Shown piece after piece: positions 28,118 through 35,518 of a DNA stretch of 64,000 bases (position 1 is the first letter of the stretch; each line of letters begins with the position of its first letter). Source of the stretch: Halalkaliarchaeum desulfuricum (GTDB lineage Archaea > Halobacteriota > Halobacteria > Halobacteriales > Haloferacaceae); assembly GCF_002952775.1 (NCBI RefSeq), contig NZ_CP025066.1:1612001-1676000 (forward strand), read 5' to 3'. The position numbers were made by a program, and so were the translations under genes. The notes beneath the pieces are model-generated. The model saw only the letters and a program-made list of their open reading frames with translations, made no database searches and was not told the origin of the DNA.

Positions 28118-29536
28118 GTGCTCGGGAGCCAGATTCGGCGGCTTCGTCGGGCGGGACCCGGACTTCGGCTGTCGAGTCTGCTCGTCGTTCTCGCCTCCGG
28201 GGGATACCTGCTCGTTTTGAGCGGTGTTACGGCGGGGATAACTGACGCGGCGACGGCGTGTCCGGCCTGGCCGGGGTGTGGTGTTGCTGTCGAAACGCAG
28301 CACACCCCAGCGCTGGTCGTCGCAGTCGCCCATCGGCTGACAGTCGGCATCCTCGGCGGACTCCTCGCCGTCGCCGGCTGGCTCGCGTGGAACCGCGATC
28401 ACTCCACCCGTGTTCGGCTGGCGTTACTGCTTGTGGGCGCTATGTACGCACTTCAGATCGGTGTCGGTGCGACCATCGCCGTCACAACCCCGGCCAGCTT
28501 CCTGTCGACACTCCACCTCATCGTGGGGATAGCCGTTTTCTGGGGCCTGCTCGTGGCGCTCGTGTGGACGTTGGAAGACGAACACGGACCTGCCCTCGTT
28601 GGCGCGTTCGACAGGACGGCCGAACGGTCACAGGAACCCGATCCTGAACACCTGAACTCCGACCGATCGCCGGTTCTCGACCGGGCGATCGCGTACCTGC
28701 GGCTCACCAAGCCCAGGCTCATGTGGTTGCTCTGTCTGGTCGCGCTGGCGGGCCTCGCGCTGGCCGGCGGCCCCGCACTCGATCCTGTGACCGTCGCCGG
28801 CACGCTTTTCGGCGGAGTTCTGGCCATCGGGGCGAGCGGGACGTTCAACAACGTTCTCGAACGCGATCGGGACGAACAGATGCAGCGAACTGCAGACCGG
28901 CCCCTGGCGACGGAGACGATTCCGGTCGGGCGTGCCACCGCATTCGGGACGGTGTTGACAGTCGCCTCCGTTGCCGTGTTCCTGACGTTCGTAAACGCGC
29001 TGGCAGCAGCACTTGGCCTGCTTGCGATCCTGTTTTACTCGGTGGTTTATACGATCGTTCTCAAACCGCATACCTCTGCAAACGTCGTTATCGGCGGTGT
29101 TGTCGGTGGGATTCCGGCACTCATCGGCTGGGCTGCCGTGACGGGGACGGTCGGTGTGCCAGCGATCGTTCTCGGTATGGTGATATTCCTGTGGACCCCG
29201 GCCCACTTTTACAATCTCGCACTCGCATATCGTGCGGACTACGAACGCGCCGGGTTTCCGATGCTCCCGGTCGTCGCCGGCGAACAAAAGACCGCTCGAC
29301 ACATCGTCCTGTACTTCGGCGCCACGATGCTCGCTGCTGCTGGCCTCGCGGCTGTGACGGATTTGGGAACGCTGTATGCGGCCGGTGTCCTCCTATTCGC
29401 CGCCGTGTTTTTCCACGCAGTTGGCCGACTCTACCGACACCACTCCCGGTCGGCTGCACTCCGAACATTCCACGCCTCGAATGCGTTTCTCGCGGTTCTG
29501 CTCGGGTCGATCCTGCTGGAGACGCTCGTGGTGTGA
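28118..29536 (+). CDS. ctaB: Fused haem A synthase half (CtaA/Cox15-like) and protohaem farnesyltransferase (CtaB)
   Basis: 472 residues. The first about 155 are four membrane helices with ACPAWPGC and two haem-ligand histidines (VAHRLTVG, STLHLIVG): one four-helix half of haem A synthase. From about residue 185 follows a full UbiA-type transferase: YLRLTKPRLMWL, NNVLERDRDEQMQRTADRPL with the Asp-rich first Mg2+ site, and the second motif at YRADYERAGFPM. Together they would turn haem b into haem O and then haem A for the oxidase upstream. GTG start 28118, nine bases after coxC. Confidence 0.9.
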   Translation: MLGSQIRRLRRAGPGLRLSSLLVVLASGGYLLVLSGVTAGITDAATACPAWPGCGVAVETQHTPALVVAVAHRLTVGILGGLLAVAGWLAWNRDHSTRVRLALLLVGAMYALQIGVGATIAVTTPASFLSTLHLIVGIAVFWGLLVALVWTLEDEHGPALVGAFDRTAERSQEPDPEHLNSDRSPVLDRAIAYLRLTKPRLMWLLCLVALAGLALAGGPALDPVTVAGTLFGGVLAIGASGTFNNVLERDRDEQMQRTADRPLATETIPVGRATAFGTVLTVASVAVFLTFVNALAAALGLLAILFYSVVYTIVLKPHTSANVVIGGVVGGIPALIGWAAVTGTVGVPAIVLGMVIFLWTPAHFYNLALAYRADYERAGFPMLPVVAGEQKTARHIVLYFGATMLAAAGLAAVTDLGTLYAAGVLLFAAVFFHAVGRLYRHHSRSAALRTFHASNAFLAVLLGSILLETLVV

Positions 29537-29540
29537 CTTC

Positions 29541-29573
29541 CTCCACCGCGCTGGAGCGCGAGGCTTTTTTTTT
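29541..29573 (+). terminator. Hairpin followed by nine T, after the oxidase cluster
   Basis: CGCGCT/AGCGCG (29547-29552, 29555-29560) or CTCCA/TGGAG can pair, followed by AGGC and nine T at 29565-29573. It ends the oxidase operon and marks the edge of the accessory region. Palindromes like this also occur at ends of IS200/IS605-type elements, so it may be an element remnant. Confidence 0.6.
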
Positions 29574-29592
29574 GAACTTCCGTAATGAGACG

Positions 29593-30114
29593 ATGGTAAC
29601 TGCCCCACTGATCGGCGATACCCTCCCCGGCGGGAGCGGGATCGGGAGCGTCCTCGTTGGTCGGGCGTGCGCTACTGAAGTCATCGATGTCCTCATCGAA
29701 CAGTTCGACGAAGAGACTGCAGACGAACTCGCAGAGACACTTGACGAGAAAGGGTTTTGGGGCCCAGCGATGCCGCTCTCTTCGATGTACGAGATGCTCG
29801 ACAACGGTGACAACAGATGGGTCGCACCAGCGGACCAGGTTACTCCGCATCTCCAACTCAAGTTCGTGCGTGACGAGTTCGACCGTGCGCCCCTCGAAAA
29901 CGCAATCACGGCCCGAATCGGCAGCGAAGCGATCTCGGTCGGACCGTTAGAACTCCAGATCGCCTACAAACTCCACCTCGGCGCACAGAAGGACATCGAG
30001 GACGCGGTCCACCTTTACGCGCTTTTCGAGGAAAGCCTCAGTGTGCCCCGCCTCGAAGAGTGGGTAACGCGACTCAACGTCGAAGACGAATATGCGAGAC
30101 TCAAACGCGCGTGA
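29593..30114 (+). CDS. Nucleotidyltransferase-like protein, possibly N-terminally altered
   Basis: 173 residues. The C-terminal half (GPLELQIAYKLHLGAQKDIEDAVHLYALF) resembles the substrate-binding part of AbiEii/MNT-type nucleotidyltransferase relatives used in toxin-antitoxin pairs. The N-terminal catalytic GSxxxGxxxxSD motif of that fold is not visible, so the gene may have lost it or have a different role. It overlaps the next gene by 23 bases. Family assignment is tentative. Confidence 0.55.
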   Translation: MVTAPLIGDTLPGGSGIGSVLVGRACATEVIDVLIEQFDEETADELAETLDEKGFWGPAMPLSSMYEMLDNGDNRWVAPADQVTPHLQLKFVRDEFDRAPLENAITARIGSEAISVGPLELQIAYKLHLGAQKDIEDAVHLYALFEESLSVPRLEEWVTRLNVEDEYARLKRA

Positions 30115-30355
30115 ACACCTCGACGCGAAGCACGAACGCAACCGTGAGCAGCGCATCGAAGGCATCAAGCGCTGGGTCGAATACATCGAGTCCGAACCGC
30201 CCGAGAAGTGGGGACCACAGCAGAACGCAGTCGTCAACGAGCAGATCGAGGCTGCTCAGAGCGTTCAGACGTCGGCTTCTCACCAGCAACACGTGAAAGA
30301 CGTCGCAACGGAGATTCTCGAAGTGAGCGACGAGTCCGACGTTGAGTCGGAATAA
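30092..30355 (+). CDS. Small hydrophilic partner protein (87 aa)
   Basis: 87 highly charged residues, mostly helical (REHLDAKHERNREQRIEGIKRWVEYIES), with no motif I recognise. Its start lies inside the preceding gene, so the two are translated together. A small charged protein next to a nucleotidyltransferase-like gene is a common toxin-antitoxin layout; that is inference. Confidence 0.65.
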   Translation: MRDSNAREHLDAKHERNREQRIEGIKRWVEYIESEPPEKWGPQQNAVVNEQIEAAQSVQTSASHQQHVKDVATEILEVSDESDVESE

Positions 30356-30357
30356 CT

Positions 30358-30437
30358 GCCACCGGCCGGATTTGAACCGGAGTCGTTCCGCTCGCATTCG
30401 CTCGCTCCACGACAGGGTTCAAATCGCGGCCGGAGGG
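30358..30437. repeat. Large imperfect inverted repeat with tRNA T-arm-like arms
   Basis: The left arm 30358-30378 contains GGCCGGATTTGAACC. The right arm 30415-30437 contains GGGTTCAAATCGCGGCC in opposite orientation. The loop holds GTCGT/ACGAC and CGCTCGCATTCGCTCGCTCC. Both arms look like tRNA T-arm plus acceptor 3' strand, the usual target of archaeal integrases. No full cloverleaf can be drawn. It is probably an old attachment-site relic. Confidence 0.65.
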
Positions 30438-30625
30438 CTCGAATTAAGGCAGTGTTTTAAATATAATAAACCATCACATCAGGTGAATTGTCGCCAAATC
30501 ACCCCAGATAGCGGATGAATAAGTGTTTTTGTCTTAGATTGCGATGTGGATGGCAACCCGGTGAGTTGATGAGTGTCCCCTCCCACGATAGATTATTAGG
30601 TCCGTGGATCCGATAACTATGTACG
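30438..30625. promoter_or_regulatory. AT-rich promoter region of the UPF0175/PIN pair
   Basis: GTTTTAAATATAATAAACC at 30453-30471 is strongly AT-rich. GATTATTAGG lies about 35 bases before the ATG at 30626. No clear operator palindrome is seen. Confidence 0.4.
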
Positions 30626-30847
30626 ATGGCCTCTTCCAGTAGTGAGTCCTCCGACGAACTTGCGACCGCGGTGGGTCGGTACGTTCTCGGCGACCTCTCG
30701 CTCGGACGTGCTGCCGAAGCGGCCGGACTGTCCCGGTGGGAGTTCGAAGAAGTGCTGGAAGACGCTGGCTTCACGTCGCTCTACGGGCCACGAACTAACG
30801 ACCAGTTACAGCGGGAGATCGACGTTGCACTCGACCTCGACGAATAG
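30626..30847 (+). CDS. UPF0175-type antitoxin
   Basis: 73 residues. The core VGRYVLGDLSLGRAAEAAGLSRWEFEEVLEDAG is the helix-turn-helix-like UPF0175 segment; the tail after it (LQREIDVALDL) would wrap the toxin. Its stop is directly followed by the ATG of a PIN-domain gene, the standard pairing for this antitoxin family. Confidence 0.82.
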   Translation: MASSSSESSDELATAVGRYVLGDLSLGRAAEAAGLSRWEFEEVLEDAGFTSLYGPRTNDQLQREIDVALDLDE

Positions 30848-31354
30848 ATGCCGGACGGATACCCGCAACCGGTTTTCCTCGACGCAACTGTCGTAAGTAA
30901 TTTCGCCAGTACGAGCTCGGTCGAATTTCTCGTTCACCTACTCGAAGCTCCGATCGTAGTACCCGCAGTCCGTGACGAGATTGAACGGGGAGTCGAACAC
31001 GGTCACGAGTATCTGACCAGTGCCGTCGAGGCGTTCGACAACGGACTGGCAGTCAGTGACGTTCCACCCGAAATAGGAAGATTGAGCCTCCATAAGCGAC
31101 TTGATCCGGGAGAAAGGGAAGCATTGCGGGGAGCCGTTGAACGCGACGGGACGATCGCCACTGATGACCTCGCAGCACGCCGTCTTGCGACGGAACTGGA
31201 TGTGCCGGTTACTGGATCGATAGGCCTCCTCGTCCTCGGCGTCAAACGCGAACACATCGACAGCGAAACTGCGGACGAATGGCTGGAGGTCTGGCGAGAC
31301 GAACGCGGCTACTACGCCCCCGTCGAGAGCGTCATCGAACTATTAGATGAATAG
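30848..31354 (+). CDS. PIN-domain toxin (DUF3368-like)
   Basis: 168 residues. The acidic residues of a PIN nuclease are visible: the first Asp in FLDATVVSNFA, the Glu region DPGEREALR, the Asp pair in IATDDLAARRLA, and GSIGLLVLG near the end, which is typical of DUF3368. Such proteins cut RNA in toxin-antitoxin modules. It is coupled directly to the UPF0175 gene. Confidence 0.83.
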   Translation: MPDGYPQPVFLDATVVSNFASTSSVEFLVHLLEAPIVVPAVRDEIERGVEHGHEYLTSAVEAFDNGLAVSDVPPEIGRLSLHKRLDPGEREALRGAVERDGTIATDDLAARRLATELDVPVTGSIGLLVLGVKREHIDSETADEWLEVWRDERGYYAPVESVIELLDE

Positions 31355-31398
31355 AGCCGCGAACGGACGAGAACAGGACCAACGAGTTCCTCCCAGTT

Positions 31399-31725
31399 AT
31401 GGACCTCAACAACGCAAAAATTCGGGAGACCTGTGCCGACGCGGTGTTCGAGCGCGAGCGCTACCGGGCCGCTGCGACCGTCTACCGTGCGCTATTCGAG
31501 GGAATCGACGACAACCAGACCCGCATCGACGCCGCATACGATCACTACGCCAAGGCCTTGCGGTCTGCGCTTGAAGGGTACCTCGACTGCGTGCTCGCGG
31601 CCGACCCAAGCGACAACGAATTTGAACGATTCGCCGGCGCACTCGAAGCACAGGCGATGTCCGAACCGCGAATCAACGAGGAGCAGTTCCGACGTGCGCT
31701 CGGCACCCTCGAAGATCGACGATGA
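31399..31725 (+). pseudogene. Internally deleted SWIM zinc-finger protein gene (remnant)
   Basis: 108 residues, open from ATG to stop. The first about 22 (MDLNNAKIRETCADAVFER) resemble the start of haloarchaeal SWIM zinc-finger proteins. The rest (YRAAATVYRALFEGIDDN, DAAYDHYAKAL, INEEQFRRAL) resembles their C-terminal helical part. The CxC...CxH SWIM motif that should lie between is missing. I infer an in-frame internal deletion from memory of the family; a genuine small helical protein is the alternative. Confidence 0.5.
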
Positions 31726-31978
31726 CGTATCCCAGCCCAGGTGAAAACGGACCGTCTACTGAGAAGGATCATTTTTGATATCGGTCCAAATACTCGATAG
31801 GGCGACGCAACGCGCTGATTCTGCCCCTGCGGCGGTACTTCGAGACACCCGTGAACGTCGCTTGTGGACCTTCAACGAATGTGCGTCCGAAACTTCAGTC
31901 GTATTCCCGAGATATCGTCTTCAAAAGCGAAGATATACCAAGAGAATGTCGTCTTGGGCTTTAGGGTATCGTGTGAGA

Positions 31979-31999
31979 GCCAAGGGCCGGATTTGAGCC
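31979..31999. repeat. Attachment-site-like direct repeat (attL candidate)
   Basis: 21 bases with the core GGCCGGATTTGA match the sequence at 30358-30378 at 18 of 21 positions in the same orientation. On the minus strand the core reads TCAAATCCGGCC, like a tRNA T-arm and acceptor end. It sits 40 bases before the integrase start, where attachment sites are usual. Confidence 0.5.
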
Positions 32000-32001
32000 A
32001 A

Positions 32002-32028
32002 ACCCTCATAAGCCAAGCGTGTGAGGGT
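32002..32028. promoter_or_regulatory. 7-bp inverted repeat before the integrase gene
   Basis: ACCCTCA at 32002-32008 pairs with TGAGGGT at 32022-32028, only 11 bases before the start codon. It could be an operator for the integrase or part of the attachment site. Confidence 0.45.
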
Positions 32029-32039
32029 GCGGTATACCG

Positions 32040-33386
32040 ATGCCAGATCAGGACCCACGCGCCCTCGTCGACGATCTCCGAAGTCGACTCCAGGGGCGCG
32101 GCGACGAGCCCTGTCAGGTGCCGTTCGAGGCCGACCGCCACCACCTCCTCAAGATGAGCGACAACATGCGGCTCATGCAATCGGAGGTCGGCGACTACCG
32201 CCAACTCAAACTGCTGCGTCACGTCCGGCGGATGGCGATCGTCCCCGAGTGGCCCACCGTCGAGGACTTCGAGGAAAACGACGAAGCCGACGACGCCGGC
32301 GTCGAAACTGTCGACGACATCGAAGCCCTCCTCGAGGAACGGGGCTACCTGGGACTCGCCCTCGAGTATCGGGGTGCCGCCGACGCGATTGTCCGCTGGA
32401 TCCACAGCGAGTACGACAACGAACACACCAACCAGGACTACCGGACGGCACTCCGCTCGTTCGGTCGCTACCGGCTCAAGCTCGACGACCCACCCGAAAG
32501 TCTCGCGTGGATCCCCACGACCACGAGCAACAACTTCGATCCGGTCCCGTCCGAACGGGATCTCCTGCTGTGGGAAGCCGACGTCGTGCCGATGATCGAG
32601 GCGTGTCACAACGCCCGCGACCGGGCGCTCATCGCCGTCCAGTTCGAGGCGGGCCTCCGAAGTGGCGAACTCTTCGACCTCCGCGTCGGCGACGTCTACG
32701 ACGGCGAATACACGACGAGCCTGCACGTCGACGGCAAACAGGGGGAACGCTCCGTCCCGCTCGTCGTCTCCTTGCCGTACCTCCAGGAGTGGCTCACGGA
32801 CGATCGCTGCCCCAACGACCCGGATGCGTTCCTCTGGTCGAAGCTGCAAAGCGACGACCGTCCCTCCTACCGCACCTGGCGGGACTACTTCGAGGACGCC
32901 GCCAACCGCGCAGGCATCAGTAAACCCGTCACGCCGACCAACTTCCGGAAGTCCAACACGCGCTGGCTGATCGTCCAGGGGTACTCTCAGGCGCGTATCG
33001 AGGACCGACAGGGACGCAAGCGCGGCTCCGATCACACCCGCCGGTACATGGCGCATTTCGGGGAGGAAAGCCAGGAGCGGGCCTACGCCCGTCTCCAGGG
33101 GCTCGACGTCGAACCCGAAGAGGACGCGGGCGACGCCAGCCCGCTCGAGTGCCCGCGCTGTCGCCGGGAAACCCCTCGCGAGAAAGACCACTGCATGTGG
33201 TGTAACTTCGCGCTCTCCGATGACGCCGTCGAGGCGGCCCAGACGCGACAGGAACTCGGCTTGCAGGCGGTCGGTCGTCTCGTCTCCGAGCAGGGTCTCT
33301 CTCCCGAGGAGGCGGCCGCCGTGATCGAACGCACCGTCGACGAGCGGGTCCAGGCGGCACTCGCCGATCATTCGGATCCCTCCTGA
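32040..33386 (+). CDS. int: Tyrosine recombinase/integrase with C-terminal zinc ribbon
   Basis: 448 residues. After an N-terminal DNA-binding region comes the catalytic domain: Arg in EAGLRSGELFDLR (about R207), NFRKS in place of the usual HxxR (about 301-305), His in SDHTRRYMAHFG (about H332) and the likely nucleophile Tyr336. Residues 371-388 form a zinc ribbon (CPRC and CMWC). A helical tail follows. It would insert and excise the element to its right. The Asn for His change is also found in other haloarchaeal integrases as I recall. Confidence 0.9.
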   Translation: MPDQDPRALVDDLRSRLQGRGDEPCQVPFEADRHHLLKMSDNMRLMQSEVGDYRQLKLLRHVRRMAIVPEWPTVEDFEENDEADDAGVETVDDIEALLEERGYLGLALEYRGAADAIVRWIHSEYDNEHTNQDYRTALRSFGRYRLKLDDPPESLAWIPTTTSNNFDPVPSERDLLLWEADVVPMIEACHNARDRALIAVQFEAGLRSGELFDLRVGDVYDGEYTTSLHVDGKQGERSVPLVVSLPYLQEWLTDDRCPNDPDAFLWSKLQSDDRPSYRTWRDYFEDAANRAGISKPVTPTNFRKSNTRWLIVQGYSQARIEDRQGRKRGSDHTRRYMAHFGEESQERAYARLQGLDVEPEEDAGDASPLECPRCRRETPREKDHCMWCNFALSDDAVEAAQTRQELGLQAVGRLVSEQGLSPEEAAAVIERTVDERVQAALADHSDPS

Positions 33387-33580
33387 GTCGGGGGCCTCCG
33401 CTGGGCCTGATCGAGCATCTCGAGTGCGCGTCTGGCATCCGCCGACAGGACGCCCAGATCCATCTCGGCGAGCGCTTCGAGCGCCTCGCGGTGGTCGCCG
33501 AGTTCCTCTTCGATCACACTGTGGGGGTCCTCGTCGATCGCCGGTGGGTCGGCAGCGTTGATCGAGCTAGAACGGCTCAC
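33368..33580 (-). CDS. Small acidic protein, last gene of the element operon
   Basis: 70 residues, helical and acidic (DPHSVIEEELGDHREALEALAEMDL), with no recognised family. The GTG at 33580 overlaps the preceding stop (GTGA), which decides the start; a GTG two codons upstream is also in frame. Its 3' end overlaps the convergent integrase gene by 19 bases. Confidence 0.65.
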   Translation of the reverse strand: MSRSSSINAADPPAIDEDPHSVIEEELGDHREALEALAEMDLGVLSADARRALEMLDQAQRRPPTQEGSE

Positions 33581-33858
33581 TCGCACTCACCTCCAGATGT
33601 CGCAGACTCTGCATTTGAAGGTTTGGTGGCTTGGAACTCTCGCGTGCAGTTTTTGCACTTCCAGTAGGTCTCCTCGGCGGCCAGATGCGCCTGTGGCGAA
33701 TGCATCTTTCCGCCGCGCTTCGCGATCGCGACGCTCCCGCAGTGAGGACACTGCGGCCGATCGTCTGTGGGCGTCGTCGAGGGGCGGTACCTAAACTCGT
33801 CGAGCAACTCCTCGAGGTCGTCGTACTCGTCGGGATCGATGTGCTGTGAACTGCTCAC
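33577..33858 (-). CDS. Zinc-ribbon protein of the element operon
   Basis: 93 residues. An acidic N-terminus is followed by CPHCGSVAIAKRGGKMHSP and YWKCKNCTREFQAT, a four-cysteine ribbon like those of TFIIS or RNA polymerase small subunits. It may bind DNA or RNA. GTG start overlapping the previous stop by four bases. Confidence 0.75.
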   Translation of the reverse strand: MSSSQHIDPDEYDDLEELLDEFRYRPSTTPTDDRPQCPHCGSVAIAKRGGKMHSPQAHLAAEETYWKCKNCTREFQATKPSNAESATSGGECE

Positions 33859-34025
33859 GTGTCTTCCCTCCTGAGGATGGCCAGTCCCGCAAGCGCCCGG
33901 TCGCGCTCGCGGCCACTCGTGGTTCGAAAGCGATCCTGCAGGCGCCGTTCGGCTGCCTCACGACCCTCCTCGGCGACGAGCAACTCCACCGCCTCGCGCA
34001 CCTCGCCGGGGAACTCGCGGGTCAT
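33855..34025 (-). CDS. Small helical protein of the element operon (56 aa)
   Basis: 56 residues (MTREFPGEVREAVELLVAEE, RERDRALAGLAILRRE), entirely helical and charged. ATG start overlapping the previous stop (ATGA). Function unknown. Confidence 0.65.
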   Translation of the reverse strand: MTREFPGEVREAVELLVAEEGREAAERRLQDRFRTTSGRERDRALAGLAILRREDT

Positions 34026-34264
34026 GCGGCCGCCTCCCCGGCGCCGGCGCCGTTGGGGCCGTTGTCCCCATCGTCGTCGTACTCGCGATGCAGCTCGCGT
34101 GCTTCCTGACGGACGCACTCGCGCAGCCGATCGATCAACTCCTCGTGGATTGCGGCGTTGTGTTCCCAGTTGGGATCGAACGCCTCGTCGATCGCCTCCG
34201 AGACGCGGTCGTCGTCGACGGAGACGGAGGCGATGATCGCCTCGGCAAATCGGTTCTCGTTCAT
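34022..34264 (-). CDS. Small protein of the element operon (80 aa)
   Basis: 80 residues: MNENRFAEAIIASVSVDDDRV, then EELIDRLRECVRQEARELHREY and a Gly/Ala-rich tail. No family is recognised. The ATG overlaps the previous stop by four bases. Confidence 0.65.
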   Translation of the reverse strand: MNENRFAEAIIASVSVDDDRVSEAIDEAFDPNWEHNAAIHEELIDRLRECVRQEARELHREYDDDGDNGPNGAGAGEAAA

Positions 34265-34614
34265 CCCTCGAGCACCCCCTCCTCACAGAGGACGATCCAG
34301 ACGAGCGCCTTCGGACACCCGAACGCAAGCGCCAGCTCGCCCAGCGACCAGCCTGCCTGCCACAGCCGGGCGATCGCCTCGCGTTCGAGGGGGTGTTCGA
34401 GGCCGACCCGCTGCTGGCGACGGGCGTCCACGGGGGTGACTCCCTGCTCGCGGAGGTGCCGGCGGATCGTCCCGTCGGAGGTCTCGAAGACCATCGACAG
34501 CTCGGGGACGGGCCAGCCGGCCCGATGCAGCAGGCCGATGGCGTCCCGTTCCTGCTCGCCGAGCGTGCGTTTGCTGGCCAACTGCAGCCGTCGGGCGGCG
34601 CGCTCGGCGCTCAC
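34261..34614 (-). CDS. Protein with two tandem helix-turn-helix units
   Basis: 117 residues containing two similar halves: LHRAGWPVPELSMVFETSDGTIRRHLREQG and LWQAGWSLGELALAFGCPKALVWIVLCEEG. Each looks like a resolvase- or sigma-type HTH. It probably binds DNA as part of element control or replication. GTG start in a GTGA overlap. Confidence 0.75.
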   Translation of the reverse strand: MSAERAARRLQLASKRTLGEQERDAIGLLHRAGWPVPELSMVFETSDGTIRRHLREQGVTPVDARRQQRVGLEHPLEREAIARLWQAGWSLGELALAFGCPKALVWIVLCEEGVLEG

Positions 34615-35174
34615 AGCACCGTCACCTCCGGGGCGGTGGGGTCGACAACGGCGATGTCGTGTGTCGCGAGTCCATCGCGGGTGATGCCGAACTCGTCGGT
34701 GAGCACGTGTGCCACCCAGTGGGTGATCGCCTCGGGTGGGGTCTGTGAGTCGCCGGCGCCAATCTGGGTCTCGAACCGCTCGACTGTGGGCAGCCCGCGG
34801 ATCATCGCCGGCTGGGTGAGGTTGATCCGGTTGTAGACGGCCACCTCTTCGCCGTCGCGTTTACACCGGATCACGTCGCGGTGGCGCAGCGACGGGCTCG
34901 TCTGGCCGCCGTCGGTCGCGAGATCGACGCCGACGGCGTCACTCCCTTCGCGCACGTGCTCGGGCGGGGTGAAACAGGTGTGACACGCCAGCGCGTTCTT
35001 TGGTGTCTGGATCGCCGGATCGACCGAACCCGTGTACACGAACAGCCAGTCCGCGTCGTTGTCACATCGTTGGGGGCGACCGCCCTCACGGGAGTGATAC
35101 AGCTGGCAGGTGCCGCCGGGTGCGGGCACGGCATCGAGGATGGCGGGCTCGGGGACTGGGTTCTGGTTGGTCAT
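34611..35174 (-). CDS. Cysteine-containing protein of the element operon (187 aa)
   Basis: 187 residues. The N-terminal part has GGTCQLYHSREGGRPQRCDNDADW and ACHTCFTPPEHV, possibly a zinc site. The rest has DVIRCKRDGEEVAVYNRI and ends DIAVVDPTAPEVTVL. No family is recognised. ATG start overlapping the previous stop. Confidence 0.65.
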   Translation of the reverse strand: MTNQNPVPEPAILDAVPAPGGTCQLYHSREGGRPQRCDNDADWLFVYTGSVDPAIQTPKNALACHTCFTPPEHVREGSDAVGVDLATDGGQTSPSLRHRDVIRCKRDGEEVAVYNRINLTQPAMIRGLPTVERFETQIGAGDSQTPPEAITHWVAHVLTDEFGITRDGLATHDIAVVDPTAPEVTVL

Positions 35175-35518
35175 CCGTCGCCCTCCGTTCGCTCGTCGAT
35201 GATCTCGAAGACCGTCTCTGGATGTCGTTCGGTGGAGATGGCGAGCAGGCCCTCGCGGAGATCGCCGTGATACGCGCCCGCCTCGGGGACGGCCGCCCAC
35301 GGCGCGTCGTAAAAGTCCCGCTCGGGCAACCCGTGTTCGCTCGTCTGGAACTCGCCGGTGACGTTGGGCGTTCGGACGGTGACCTGGCCGACGTACCCGT
35401 GCAGGTACGCCGGGAGTTCGATCCCGTCGGCGGTGAGCCGTAAGGTTGCATCGGGCGTCTTCGTCGGGACCGCCTCGGGCGTGCCCTCGTGGCCGGGGAC
35501 CTCCTCGGGCAGGCTCAT
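35171..35518 (-). CDS. Small beta-rich protein of the element operon (115 aa)
   Basis: 115 residues: LRLTADGIELPAYLHGYVGQVTVRTPN, then FYDAPWAAVPEAGAYHGDLREGLLAIS. A compact beta-rich domain is likely. Unknown family. ATGA overlap with the previous gene. Confidence 0.65.
   Translation of the reverse strand: MSLPEEVPGHEGTPEAVPTKTPDATLRLTADGIELPAYLHGYVGQVTVRTPNVTGEFQTSEHGLPERDFYDAPWAAVPEAGAYHGDLREGLLAISTERHPETVFEIIDERTEGDG

Larger units (their letters stand above)
31726..32039. other. Non-coding stretch before the integrase gene
   Basis: I see no convincing gene. It carries a tRNA-3'-end-like direct repeat (31979-31999) and an inverted repeat just before the integrase start. GGTATACC lies 2-9 bases before the ATG. 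Confidence 0.5.

Noticed and set aside
30358-30437. A possible tRNA gene
   Set aside because: T-arm-like sequences exist on both arms, but no D arm or anticodon arm can be drawn; better read as attachment-site relics.
31775-31996. 73-residue frame before the integrase
   Set aside because: It runs through the attachment-like repeat, has poor haloarchaeal composition (basic, few acidic residues) and no motif.
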